64,000 bases of DNA. Origin: Eleusine coracana subsp. coracana. Taxonomy: Eukaryota > Streptophyta > Magnoliopsida > Poales > Poaceae. Location of the stretch: contig CM064423.1 in NCBI GenBank assembly GCA_032690845.1, positions 30,030,044-30,094,043 on the forward strand. The letters are read 5' to 3'. Positions 22,064-31,499 of this stretch are shown in pieces. Under the pieces are notes generated by a model. That model saw only the letters and a list, made by a program, of their open reading frames with translations. It had not been told where the DNA came from and ran no database searches. The stretch's first letter is position 1, and each line of letters begins with the position of its first letter. Position numbers and translations under genes: made by a program.

Positions 22064-24565
22064 TCAGCTCGATGAAGCGTTGTCCGGTCCCGGAGATGAA
22101 GACACGGATGATGCTTCTTGTTTCGTTCGCCACACCTTCTTGGTCTTTGTTGCGGTCGGTGGCTTCTCGGGCTTCGGATGCTGCGATTTTGCAGGCTTCA
22201 CAGCCTGTTTCTTTGCAGACCTCGGAGGTTGCTGCCTTGGGGACTTCGGAGGCTGTTGCTTAATGTGTGACCTTTGCCTCCTTGCCTTCATCAGTTGTTG
22301 CTGTGCAGCCTTTTCCTTCTCAAGGAAGTTCTTCATGAATGTGATGAGGCTGTCCTTCTTTGGCGGAGTGACCTCCACTTCCTTGATGTTGCTTGGGTTC
22401 GGCCCGTACTTGATACGGATCATGTTGCACTGTTCTTTCCTTGGCCGAAAGTCAAACTTCTCCTCCTTGCCATTGATGTGGAAGCGGATTTCTCCGGCTC
22501 CTACATCGATGCGAGCATCCGCAATGCTGAGAAATGGGCGTCCTAGGATGAGCGGTGTGCTCTTCCCGACGTCCATATCAAGCACTACGAAGTCGACGGG
22601 GATGAAGCAATCCCGGATTTTCACCGGAATATCTTCGGCAATCCCCGCCGGATAGCGGACCGTTGAATCGGCCAGCTGCAGCTGCATCGGCGTGGGGGAT
22701 AGTGTGGTGTAGTTGAGCTTGTCGAAGATATCCTTTGGCATGACGCTCACACTTGCCCCAAGATCACATAAGGCATGGTCGAAGTTCTGTGTCCCGATCG
22801 AGCAGGTGATCGTGGGACACCCTGGATCTTTCTTCTTCTCAGGAAGTCGGTTGAGTATAGCAGCGCTACACTCTTCCGTCAGCTTGACAATTTCTGTGGT
22901 CGGTAGTGGGTGCTTGTTGCTGATAAGATCCTTGAGGTAGCGAGCGTACGTGGGTACTTGTATCGCATCCAGCAAGGGCACGTTGATGTGCAGCTTCTGG
23001 ATTACCTCAACGAAGCGTGTGAACTGCTCGTCCACGGTGGGCTTCCTTCTTCTTTCGGGAAACGGCATGAGGTTCGTGTCATAGAACTCATGTGGGGCCG
23101 TTTTCCTGGGCGGCAGTTCTTCTTCTTCTGCCGGCTTCTCAGCTGATGTGTCCTTTCCTGCATGGTTAGGGTATGGCGGATCCCGAGTGGACTTACCTCC
23201 TCTCGTGGTAACCGCATTAACATTTTCTAAGGGGGTCTCGGGTTGCCCCGGGATTTTCCCCGACTCAGCAGTAGGAACAGCAGCAGCTAACTGAGCTAAT
23301 TGGGTTTCTATCATTTTATTAAAGCTCAGCTGATTCTTGAGAGCAGAGGAAACACCCTCTATCTTAGTGTGGATGCTCTCAAGAGTCCTATCAGTGGTGG
23401 CAAGCTTTTTACTGATGTTATCATTAACCTTAGCTTGACCAAGCACAAGATCTTTCAAGGAGGGCTGATTATAACTGGAATTAAAACCAGAGAAGTTGCC
23501 AGAGTTACCTCCTTGGTAGTTGGGACATGGTGGACCCCAACTTTGACCTCCTTGTGGACGGTAGCCGTTGTTGTTGTTGTTGCCCATGAACATTGCGTCC
23601 TCACGGGTCTCAGGGCAATCATTGCCCGAGTGTCCCGTGTTGCCACAGACCTCGCAAGTCATACGAGCGTCTAGGGCTTTCACTTCTCCATTGGCTTGGT
23701 CGTCCATCTTCTTCATGAGAAGGTCAATCTTGGCGGCGAGCATGTCAACCTCCTTGACGGAGTGCATGCCTCGCTGGCGAGGTTGGAGGCGCTCTTCATT
23801 CCAACCTTGGTTGGACACCATCTTCTCGATCAAAGCTTTTGCCTTGCTTACAGTGAGCGAGAAGAAGGCTCCACCGGCAGCAGCGTCGAGGTGGTCGCGG
23901 GCCGACGGAGTAAGCCCGTTGTAGAAGTTCTGGATGATCAGCCAATCATCCATCCCGTGGTGGGGACATGCCAGGATGTACTCCTGGAGCCTCTCCCATG
24001 CCTCAGGAATCGACTCCTTCGACTCCTGCTGGAAGCTTGAGATTCTTCCGCGGAGGGCATTGGTCTTGCCCAGCGGGAAGAACTTTGCAAGGAACGCAGC
24101 TGAACACTTCTCCCAAGTGTTCACAGCTTCAGGGTTTGCGTAGAACCACTGTCTCGCTCTCCCAAGGAGAGAGAACGGGAACAGTCGAAGGCGAACAGCG
24201 TCGGGGGTGACGTCCTTCATTTTGAACGTGTTGCAAATCTCCAGGAATTGCTGGAGATGAGCACTAGCGTCCTCATTGGCTTTCCCACATAATGGGCTAG
24301 CCTGCACCATGGTGATGAGACCGGTCTTGATCTCGAAGTTCGCATCTCCCACATTGCCAGCTGGTCCCGTAGGGATGTTGGCAGCGGAGGGAGCGGAGAA
24401 CTCGCGGAGGGTCTTGTCGGCCATTTGCTCAGAGCTTGATGGTGCGGGAATGACAGGTTCGATTGGCCGAGTCTCCTTACGAGGAGGGGTGAGCCTGGCT
24501 CGTGTCCTTCTCAGGAGTGATTCAGGATCTTCAGTGAAGTTTGTCGGCAAGTCGAAACCAGTCAT
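22064..24565 (-). CDS. Gag-protease polyprotein of the Athila-type element, intact
   Basis: 833 codons from MTGFDLPTNF. Residues about 95-290 form the Gag core (LFPFSLLGRARQWFYANPE, FFPLGKTNALRG, FYNGLTPSARDHLDAAAGG). A CCHC zinc knuckle CEVCGNTGHSGNDC lies near residues 304-318, followed by an Asn/Gly-rich stretch. The aspartic protease follows, with active site LCDLGASVSVMP near residue 602 and the TPLILGRPFL block about 60 residues later. A basic Lys/Pro/Gln-rich tail ends the protein; reverse transcriptase, which would follow in an autonomous Athila, is absent. Gag packages the RNA and protease matures Gag. DLGAS instead of DSGA is usual in Athila-related proteases. Confidence 0.9.
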   Translation of the reverse strand: MTGFDLPTNFTEDPESLLRRTRARLTPPRKETRPIEPVIPAPSSSEQMADKTLREFSAPSAANIPTGPAGNVGDANFEIKTGLITMVQASPLCGKANEDASAHLQQFLEICNTFKMKDVTPDAVRLRLFPFSLLGRARQWFYANPEAVNTWEKCSAAFLAKFFPLGKTNALRGRISSFQQESKESIPEAWERLQEYILACPHHGMDDWLIIQNFYNGLTPSARDHLDAAAGGAFFSLTVSKAKALIEKMVSNQGWNEERLQPRQRGMHSVKEVDMLAAKIDLLMKKMDDQANGEVKALDARMTCEVCGNTGHSGNDCPETREDAMFMGNNNNNGYRPQGGQSWGPPCPNYQGGNSGNFSGFNSSYNQPSLKDLVLGQAKVNDNISKKLATTDRTLESIHTKIEGVSSALKNQLSFNKMIETQLAQLAAAVPTAESGKIPGQPETPLENVNAVTTRGGKSTRDPPYPNHAGKDTSAEKPAEEEELPPRKTAPHEFYDTNLMPFPERRRKPTVDEQFTRFVEVIQKLHINVPLLDAIQVPTYARYLKDLISNKHPLPTTEIVKLTEECSAAILNRLPEKKKDPGCPTITCSIGTQNFDHALCDLGASVSVMPKDIFDKLNYTTLSPTPMQLQLADSTVRYPAGIAEDIPVKIRDCFIPVDFVVLDMDVGKSTPLILGRPFLSIADARIDVGAGEIRFHINGKEEKFDFRPRKEQCNMIRIKYGPNPSNIKEVEVTPPKKDSLITFMKNFLEKEKAAQQQLMKARRQRSHIKQQPPKSPRQQPPRSAKKQAVKPAKSQHPKPEKPPTATKTKKVWRTKQEASSVSSSPGPDNASSS

Positions 24566-24710
24566 ACACTACCCTGTTTTCATACAAAATGCAGAAAACA
24601 AAGCAAGGTTAGCCTGCCTAGGAGATAGCCTTAATAATTGCAACAGTACTATATACATTAGTAATTTTTCTTAATCATATGCCTTCCCCGGCAACGGCGC
24701 CAGAAATGCT
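24566..24710 (-). other. Leader with tRNA-Asp primer-binding site
   Basis: The primer-binding site is 24686-24702 on the minus strand (TGGCGCCGTTGCCGGGG), complementary to the 3' end of plant tRNA-Asp, eight bases from the LTR. The short leader leads straight to the gag start at 24565. tRNA-Asp priming is typical of Athila elements. Confidence 0.88.
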
Positions 24711-26259
24711 TGTTGACTTTTGCTAAGCCATATTAATAAATCATTCCCGGCACGGGGCCAGAAACGGTTCACTAATATGTCCCAGAGTCAAGTAGGTAAA
24801 ATCCGCAAGCGCACGGAGAATACCGCTGTAGCATTTCACCCGGAAGTATTCAGGGTATCGTATTTGTTTATCCCAAAGGAAGGGTATGATCAAGAAGCGT
24901 TACTAACATATAAGATCATGTTAACAATTAGCAAGGATATCTAACCAAGACAGGCGGGTACATGATAATAACTGGGTAGTGTGACACACACAGAAGATTC
25001 CTACTAAATAAATAAAGTCTAGTGGAGGAAAGACTAGGCTAAGCTACTCCTACTATACATTCCTATACAGTTGCATAGCCTAAGTAGAATACATACAGAC
25101 CCACACTCAGGTTCAGCAGTCAATAGTATAGCACTTCAGGCACGGACTTACCCCTGCATCCACAGGCGACTTCCGCCAAGAGCCTACGCACTAGCCTAGC
25201 GGGGAGGATTTCAAAGGACGGACAGGGCTGTCACCACCTGCCGCCTACCTCAACGAACCAGTAGACTAACGAATAATTGATGCAAATCAGTCACCCAAGT
25301 ACCATACTTGCATGACCAAAGAGCACTCTGCCCCTCCGCGATTACTATTAACGAGGCAGAGTTACCGTACGAATACGATCACCAAACCCATGCTATACTT
25401 TATCAGCTAAAACTAAGCATAGAGACTATAACATATAAACTAGACTATAGTGACGGTATATAACTAGCATGACAATAGTAGTATAATAAATATAAACTAC
25501 TATCACACAAGTAGACTATACTATCACATATATGGATCACAAAATCAAACAAGAAACTCATGACCCAAGCACAACTATATAGAAAAGATATATATATTGA
25601 TAAGAGTAAAGTCTTACAAAAGGGAAAAGATACAAGAGCCATACCAATTCCAAGTGAAGACTTGGGACTAGAGAGCTATAGACTCAGCCTAACTCCACTA
25701 AAACTCCAAGAACTACTATTAGCAAGAGAGAAATGCTTCTTGTGGTGTGTGTTGAGTGTGAAGGCACACCCTCCTATTTATAGCCTCAATAGGTCGGCAA
25801 GGGAGAGTAACCGCCACGGAAGGCATCTCAAACCGTCATCAGGAGTCGCGGAGGAGCCAACACGTGGAAGCCCAGGCGGAGAGGGCGCCCGGCTGGGTCG
25901 GCCGACCTGACCAGGTCGGCCGACCTGGGGGTGGCCCCTCCTGGCCTGTGCTTTCTCCAGGTGGCTGTCCTGTGGGCCCTGACGTTGGTTTGCGCGGTAT
26001 TGCAGGGAGTTACGTCGGTTAAGTGCTGAAAATGGGCCCTTCAATCCGTGTGACGTCCATGTGGCACTCTCTGATTGGTCGAAAATGTGTTTTCTTGCCT
26101 TTTGAGGTGTTTCCTTCACATTTCCTCCTGCATGCACAAAGTTCTCCAAGTACAAGTGGAACTATATTATTGTGCTAAAGCATGCGTGTATGAAATGCCA
26201 AATTCTCCTTTATTTGAGTATAGTTGACGGTTGAAAATGGTACTTAACAGCCGTCAACA
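24711..26259 (-). repeat. 5' LTR of the intact Athila-type element
   Basis: 1549 bp, the same length as the 3' LTR, with two substitutions noted. TATAAATA is at 25775-25782 (minus), palindromes are at 25896 and 25914, and the primer-site-like relic is at 24744-24760. It is the promoter for the genomic RNA. Confidence 0.95.
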
Positions 26260-26264
26260 CTTAC

Positions 26265-26413
26265 TCTTAGCTTGTCCTTAGCCTTGATCCATCTCAATCA
26301 ACCCTTGGACTCCATCAAGCTCATCAAGCCTCCATCCATGTGGTCATTGTCATCAACCGCTAAGGCAACCGTTTACAATCATCATTAAGTAGAAAGGTTT
26401 CCTACACACACAA
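26265..26413 (-). repeat. Copia-like LTR, second part
   Basis: It continues the LTR cut at 16867. The block around GCTTGTCCTTAGCCTTGATC and CATCAAGCTCATCAAGCC matches 10618-10690 of the related LTR. Homology fades near 26400 and a 23-bp tandem array begins at 26414. Confidence 0.65.
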
Positions 26414-26590
26414 CACGTGTCTCATTAAAAAAGAGCCACATTTCTCTTTCATAGAGCACCACGTGTCTCTTTCTTAGGTCCCCATGTTTCTCGTTCCTAG
26501 CTCACCACAGGTCTCGTTCTCAGGGAGCCACGTTTCTCTTTCTTGGGGTGACACATGTTTTGCGTTGAATGCACCATGTGTATGTTTTCT
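26414..26590. repeat. 23-bp tandem array with CACGTGTC cores, right part
   Basis: Seven successive 23-bp units beginning CACGTGTCTC, CACATTTCTC, CACGTGTCTC, CATGTTTCTC, CACAGGTCTC, CACGTTTCTC and CACATGTTTT, then a decayed one. Several carry the ACGTGTC core known as a plant ABRE/G-box. The left part of the array is at 15301-15383. 26591-26714 shows nothing recognisable. Confidence 0.8.
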
Positions 26591-26714
26591 TGTTTGTCGC
26601 GTGTTACATCACGAAGCTACCAAGTGTCTAGTTGTAACAGGACCTCGCGCGCAATTCCCATAGGGCCACATTTTGGCTCTCAAATAAACAACAGCATTTC
26701 CATCAATAGAATCA

Positions 26715-26840
26715 CAGAATCAGAGAGAAACATCAACAGAATCACAGAAAGAAACATTCACAGAATCAGAGAGAAACATCAACAGAATCATAGAAAGAAA
26801 CATTCACAGAATCAAAGAGAAACATCAACAGAATCACATA
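26715..26840. repeat. 46-bp minisatellite
   Basis: Two full units (26715-26760 and 26761-26806) and a third, partial one. Each unit contains CAGAATCAGAGAGAAACATC followed by AACAGAATCACAGAAAG. The units differ by one or two bases. It has no coding role that I can support. Confidence 0.85.
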
Positions 26841-26959
26841 CACATTATTTCATAGTTCACTCATCATAGAATCACATACACACTATGCATTAGAATCCAT
26901 CCGAGTTCTTCATAGATCACCACAGAACTTAAGTTTCTGGTACCAACAGCAATCCAACA

Positions 26960-27640
26960 AATCATCATGGGGCAACTGTAGTTTGAGGGGAGTTACCAGC
27001 AGCTCTCAAAATGAGGATTTGCCAAAGGAGAGCCTTGTTCTCTTTCATCGTCTTCTAACACTCGTAAAACTCTTGTCGTGCCTTCTCTAGCTTTTTAGCA
27101 GCAGCTTCGGCCTTATTCTTGAGTGCATCCACTTCCACAGCAAGAGAAGCCACCGCATCTTTTCGAATAGAAAGTTGCTCGCAAAGCTCCCACTTAGCCT
27201 CTGTGTCATGATGGTTCAGTGATATAGCAGCTTTCCTCACTATAGTGCTGGTGCGGCTTCTTTGGGACAGAACCTTCAAGACAAGCTCAACACTATGCAG
27301 TACTCCCTCCCCATCAGCAGGAGTCTCTTCCTGCATAGTCTCAATAGAAGACTACAAATTTGAGAGGAAAACAGTTTACCGACAGTGTCAAAGACTAAAA
27401 ATGAAATGAGCAGAGGGACAATTGCAATGGACATCTTCGGCAACACACATAGACAATGTTCGAAATGCTTGTTAGACTTACATGCAGTCTTTTAGATGAC
27501 TTTGTTCTGACACCGTCAACGGCTTGTGATGGGTTGGCTAGCCTCACTCTTTTACTTTGAGTCCCTCCAGGACTAGGCATGTTGACGTTGCCTTTCCACC
27601 ATTTTGCACAAACCTTGCGACATGTAGTTTCTACAGGAGG
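26960..27640 (-). pseudogene. 3' part of a spliced gene with coiled-coil end, possibly CACTA (En/Spm) transposon protein
   Basis: Two exon-like segments on the minus strand are joined by an intron-like gap of about 130 bp (27352-27481) with GTAAGT at its start and TTTGTAG at its end. The upstream segment reads VCAKWWKGNVNMPSPGG and KRVRLANPSQAVDG. The downstream one reads GEGVLHSVELVLKVLSQRS, then a heptad-like stretch with EVDALKNKAEAAAKKLEKA, ending after an in-frame stop with KENKALLWQILILR. The layout recalls the C-termini of plant Ptta/En/Spm-type transposon proteins, but I do not recognise it securely. It could also be a host gene fragment. Confidence 0.35.
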
Positions 27641-27659
27641 AGCCTGTTGTAGGAAAAGT

Positions 27660-28602
27660 ATATTTTAGGTAGAATTAATAAAGTTCCACTTGTACTTGGA
27701 GAAATACTTACATGTAGGGAAAATGCACCAAAGGAGTGAAGAAATGCCTCATGATCCATGGAAATGAACTTCAAGCCAATCACAGTGAAGCACACGGATT
27801 GAATGGCCCACCTACAGAAGCAAACTGCCTCAACAACTCACTTAATACTATCTCCAACAGGGAGATAGTATTAAGCGCCCACATGTCAGTGCACAGGAGG
27901 CGGCCGAGCACGTGAAGAATCCCCCCTTGCTTGGCCGAATAACCTTGTTCGCCTAACAGGGAGTGGGCCCCTTGTGCATGGCTGCCACATGCTCGCTCCT
28001 GGTGGCTGCCCCAAGTCGGTTGTACGAGTTAGGCGGCAGTTACCGACTCCAGGAACCAACTTTGGGCCCTATAAATAAAAAGGAGAGGCTTCACTCCACA
28101 ACACATACTTAGAAGCATCACTCTCTTTGTATTTTGATTTACTCTCTAGTTTTTGTGGTGTCAGGCTTAGAATAGAGTTTTCTTCAGTTCCCAAGTCTTC
28201 CTTGGAGTTGTGGTATGGCTCTTGTATCTTTCTACTTTTGTAAGACTTTGTTATATTTAATATATTTAGTCTTTCTATATTGTTGTGCTTGGGTCATGTG
28301 TTTCTTGTTTGATTACGTGATCCATTCATATATATGGTTAGTATGCTTGCATGTTAGCAATGTAGTTATACTATATTACCATGTTAGACATAAGGCCTTA
28401 CTATAGTCTTTATTTATATCATTATAATGATGCATGACTAATGTCTGACTTAGATCATTAACACGTGCTTAGTGTTCATTTCAATGTGATTACTCCATTT
28501 TTGATCCATTGCTAGAGGATTAGTGGTATTGTTCTAGAGATGTAAGCATGGTGCTTAGATAAATAGAATGCATTATTTGTTGTGTATCCCACGAATTGTT
28601 GT
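27660..28602 (+). repeat. Athila-type LTR fragment, plus strand
   Basis: It matches the U3-R part of the intact Athila LTRs read in the opposite orientation (for example GTTCCACTTGTACTTGGAGA). It has a palindrome pair at 27930-27958 (TTGGCCGAAT and TTCGCCTAA), a TATA box CTATAAATA at 28069-28077 and the typical AT-rich R region. It ends abruptly at 28602. Its last about 310 bp are homologous to 41803-42113. Confidence 0.7.
27841..27875. repeat. Perfect 15-bp hairpin in Athila LTR
   Basis: CTTAATACTATCTCC and its exact reverse complement GGAGATAGTATTAAG are separated by five bases (AACAG). Confidence 0.85.
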
Positions 28603-29349
28603 AGAAGCTGTTGCAGGGTGATCTTGTGGAGGGATCAAAGAAGTTGGAGCTTGATGCAACTTATTTCCCTTTGCTTGATGATGCTTTGTTATTTGCCTCG
28701 AATGTCTTCTTCCCTGTCAAGCTCATGGTGATCTCCTCATCCTAGAAGAGCACCCTGATCACATCATCAATAGAGAGATCCTTGTCCATGATTAGATCAA
28801 GGGTTATGTAGAGGAGCTTGCTACTAAGGAGGAAGGTGAGGATCTTCTCGATTATCAATATCTTTAGAAGCTTGAAAGGCCTTTCAGTTGCTACAATTTC
28901 ATCCACAATACCTCACAAGTGAATAATAGAGTCAAGTAAGTCCTCCTTATTAGCATGAAAAGCAAGGAGCTCGTTAATGAGAGAAGCACTAAAATGACCA
29001 AAAAAAGGCTCACAATCATCATTAATACTAGTCATGCTAGACAAGCAAGCAAGATCAAGAGACACATCATCATCAATCATCACATTATACACACTAGTAG
29101 AGCAATCTATCAAGTTATCACTAGAAGAAACTAGGCACTCACTAGAACAAGTCACATCCACACAATCATCATCATACACATGATCATCAGTAAAGGTTTA
29201 GCAAAGTCATCAAGAGTATTCACCAATTCACTCGGAATGATGGCTTCCATGTGTAGAACGCAAAAGGGGTGACACCCCTACTACCAATGGTCACTGCTCA
29301 AGGTGGTTAAGCCCTATAATGAGCAAAAAGGCTCTAATACCACTTGTAA
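28603..29349 (-). pseudogene. Copia 5' end: primer-binding site, leader and gag relic
   Basis: A tRNA-Met type primer-binding site is at 29330-29343 on the minus strand (GTGGTATTAGAGCC), just inside the LTR that begins at 29350. A start MEAIIPSELVNTLDDFAKP at 29250 is followed by a frameshift and a stretch with acidic SSDNLIDCSTS, then in-frame stops and a block ERPFKLLKILIIEKILTFL. The layout fits the N-terminal Gag region of a plant Copia element. Everything downstream (28602 and left) is lost at the junction with an Athila LTR piece. Confidence 0.55.
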
Positions 29350-29408
29350 TGATCGAGTGACCGAGAAGGGGGGGGGTGAATCGGGAACATAACTTTTTGC
29401 TAACTTCT
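29350..29408 (-). repeat. Copia-like LTR, first part (split by CRM element)
   Basis: It starts TGATCGAGTGACCGAGA, similar to the LTR edge at 15384. It is cut at 29408 by a CRM element and resumes at 37135, where the 5-bp duplication CTTCT repeats. Confidence 0.75.
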
Positions 29409-30330
29409 TGATGAGGACATCACTCCTATGGATACACACAACACTCCTCCAATTCTGGACTTGCAAGGTCCAATGACTAGAGCTCGTGCACGACGACTAA
29501 ATTTAGAGGTGAGCTCGTTCCTATGTTCTTTGCTATATGTTACTTTTGAGAATGGTTTGCTACCTAATGATTATTTTATGATTAGAAACCATGGAGAGGA
29601 CCAGGACATGATGGGAGAAGGAGTTGGGAACGTGGAGGACCAGCAAGGGCTTGAAAGCCAAAGTGGAGGCCCAATCAAAACCGACTTCGAGTCTGTTTCG
29701 GGGCCCAGGACCAGTCTACACTAAAACGGTCACCAGGACGCATACGGACTCGGATTTGGACGTTCTACATATGCACGGAAAGATAAGGAGAAGACCTTTC
29801 CAATGCTGCTGGACTCATGTCAAAATTCATCCGGAGTCATTAGGAATCGTCGAAACAAGAAAGAGTCCAGAATCTGTGTCGGTGCTGCGTCGCCTATTTT
29901 TGGCCTTTGGGCTTTGTATCTAGTTGAGCCCAATTTCGGAGCATGTTCAGAGGGTTTTTCATGACCCTAGGGTATTCATATACAGCCGCCACCGCACCAT
30001 TAGGGTTCGGGTTTTGCTTAGATTATTCTGTTGATAACAGTTTCGTCGTTTGATCGGTTTGTGAGAACCCAACTTGTGAGATTCATCGTATACTTGCAAA
30101 TTTGGTTGCATTCTTCTTTGTTCTTGCTTGTGTTCTTTATTTGCAGGAAAGGATAAGCCTTCTCGGCGAGGTCAATCATTCTTGAATGGTTGATAACCAG
30201 AGGAGACGTTGTGCTGCGATTACGTGGTTCAGAATGTGTCGTTCGGAAGCCGGATCGATTTGTGTATCGCCTCCGCCTTAATCAAGATTATTAGAACCTA
30301 TCGGAAGATTGTGAACCCTTGTCCACATCA
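29409..30330 (+). repeat. 5' LTR of CRM copy a
   Basis: 922 bp from TGATGAGGACATC to TTGTCCACATCA. Its first 315 bases are open in the frame that extends pol at the other end of the element. Confidence 0.92.
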
Positions 30331-31499
30331 AGTGGTAATCAGAGCTTCAGGTGCACTGTCAGGTTCGCACTACCCTTTAGTTTTGTTTTCGTGTTCTTCC
30401 TATCGTCTAGAGAAAAGCCAAAAAAAATTCTCCCGCCCATAACCACGTGTTTAGCCTTTTCATATTTCAATTTTAGAGTCCGTAGTGTTGAGTTTGTGCC
30501 CTAGTTCTTGTTTAATCGTTGGTTTAGTTTGTGTTTTTGTTGTCAGTAGTGTTTCCCTTGCAACCCTAGCCGCCATCCCTTCCACCACCCTCGGTTTTGT
30601 CGACTTTGTGTGCTAGGGTTGATTGATCAACACGCCCACCCTAATCCCATCCTAAACCCACCCTCAACACCTCAGACCAATTCTTATAAATTTCACTTTC
30701 CGCTGCATCCACCCCGCCCAAAAAAATCCCTACCCGACCCCAAACCCGACTCGGGTTTCACTCAAACCTCGGGTTTCTTCAGAACCGATTCCGACACCCC
30801 TTCGGTAAAACAGCCATAACTTTTCGCTCGATTGTCGTTTTGGCTGAAATTTTTACAGGAGATTCCTAACAAAAAATTGAGGTGACCCACAGTCGGCTAT
30901 GCTCTGTGTGCCCTCGTCAAAAATATGAGGAAGATAAAGAAAAAATTCATTCAAGTTAAAACCCGACGTTTTCTGAGCTGCAATTTTTTGTGGTTTCTCT
31001 CCCATTGTTAGTGAGTTGGAGAAAAGTATCAAAAAATAAAATAAAAAAGAAATTTGGGATTCCTACTAGTGCTCCATCTAGCCCCCTGAAATTTCTGAGT
31101 TTGGATGTTTTACACTTAGCCCCCTGTTATCGACTGTGTGCCTTTGTCTCCTTGTTTCTTCTTTGCTATCACTACTGTTCTAGGACATAGTTAGACCAGC
31201 AATTAGGGACAAGTTATTTGGGCACTTATTCAGCTTTACTATCTGTTTTTGTTTTATGTGCCACTCACAAATATATATTTGGCCTTCCTAGCTCTACATA
31301 TTTCTTCTGGACAGCACACAGGTTATTTTGTAACCGTTGCAATCGTGGAACACACCTCCTAGGTATCCTTTTCTTTGGTTTTTTTAGAACTTTGTAAGAG
31401 CTTTGCAAGAAGCTTCATTTTGCTGTGTTGAGAGGCACCAATGCTTAGTAGTTTTGTACGGATAACCTTCACTTTTTGTTTCCTGTTTTGGTGTTTCTG
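30331..31499 (+). other. CRM copy a primer-binding site and leader
   Basis: TGGTAATCAGAGC at 30333-30345 resembles the tRNA-Met primer site with one extra A. The rest is a roughly 1.1-kb leader with no gene, reaching the Gag start at 31500. Copy b has lost the last third of this leader. Confidence 0.75.

Larger units (their letters stand above)
16868..26259 (-). mobile_element. Intact non-autonomous Athila-type (Ty3/gypsy) LTR retrotransposon
   Basis: A complete 9392-bp element on the minus strand. The LTRs are 16868-18416 and 24711-26259 (1549 bp each), and the 5-bp target duplication CTTAC lies at 16863-16867 and 26260-26264. In element order it has: 5' LTR, tRNA-Asp primer site, leader, gag-protease ORF (833 codons), a spacer with palindromes and a TATA-like box, ORF2, 3' untranslated region, polypurine tract and 3' LTR. 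There is no reverse transcriptase, RNase H or integrase, so it must borrow these from a full Athila relative. The LTRs differ at 17835 (C) versus 25678 (A) and 17992 (A) versus 25835 (G). Athila affiliation rests on Gag motifs, the DLGAS protease, the tRNA-Asp primer and the ATHILA ORF1-like ORF. Confidence 0.92.

Noticed and set aside
22080..24674. Long plus-strand open frames opposite gag-protease
   Set aside because: They mirror the intact minus-strand ORF of 833 codons and show no domain.
15301..26590. CRISPR-like array
   Set aside because: The 23-bp units are contiguous tandem repeats without spacers, in plant nuclear sequence.
28215..28406. Small ORF with hydrophobic stretch
   Set aside because: It lies in the R region of an Athila LTR and recurs with changes in related LTRs (17602-17799 and 25445-25642 on the other strand) without conservation that I could judge as coding.
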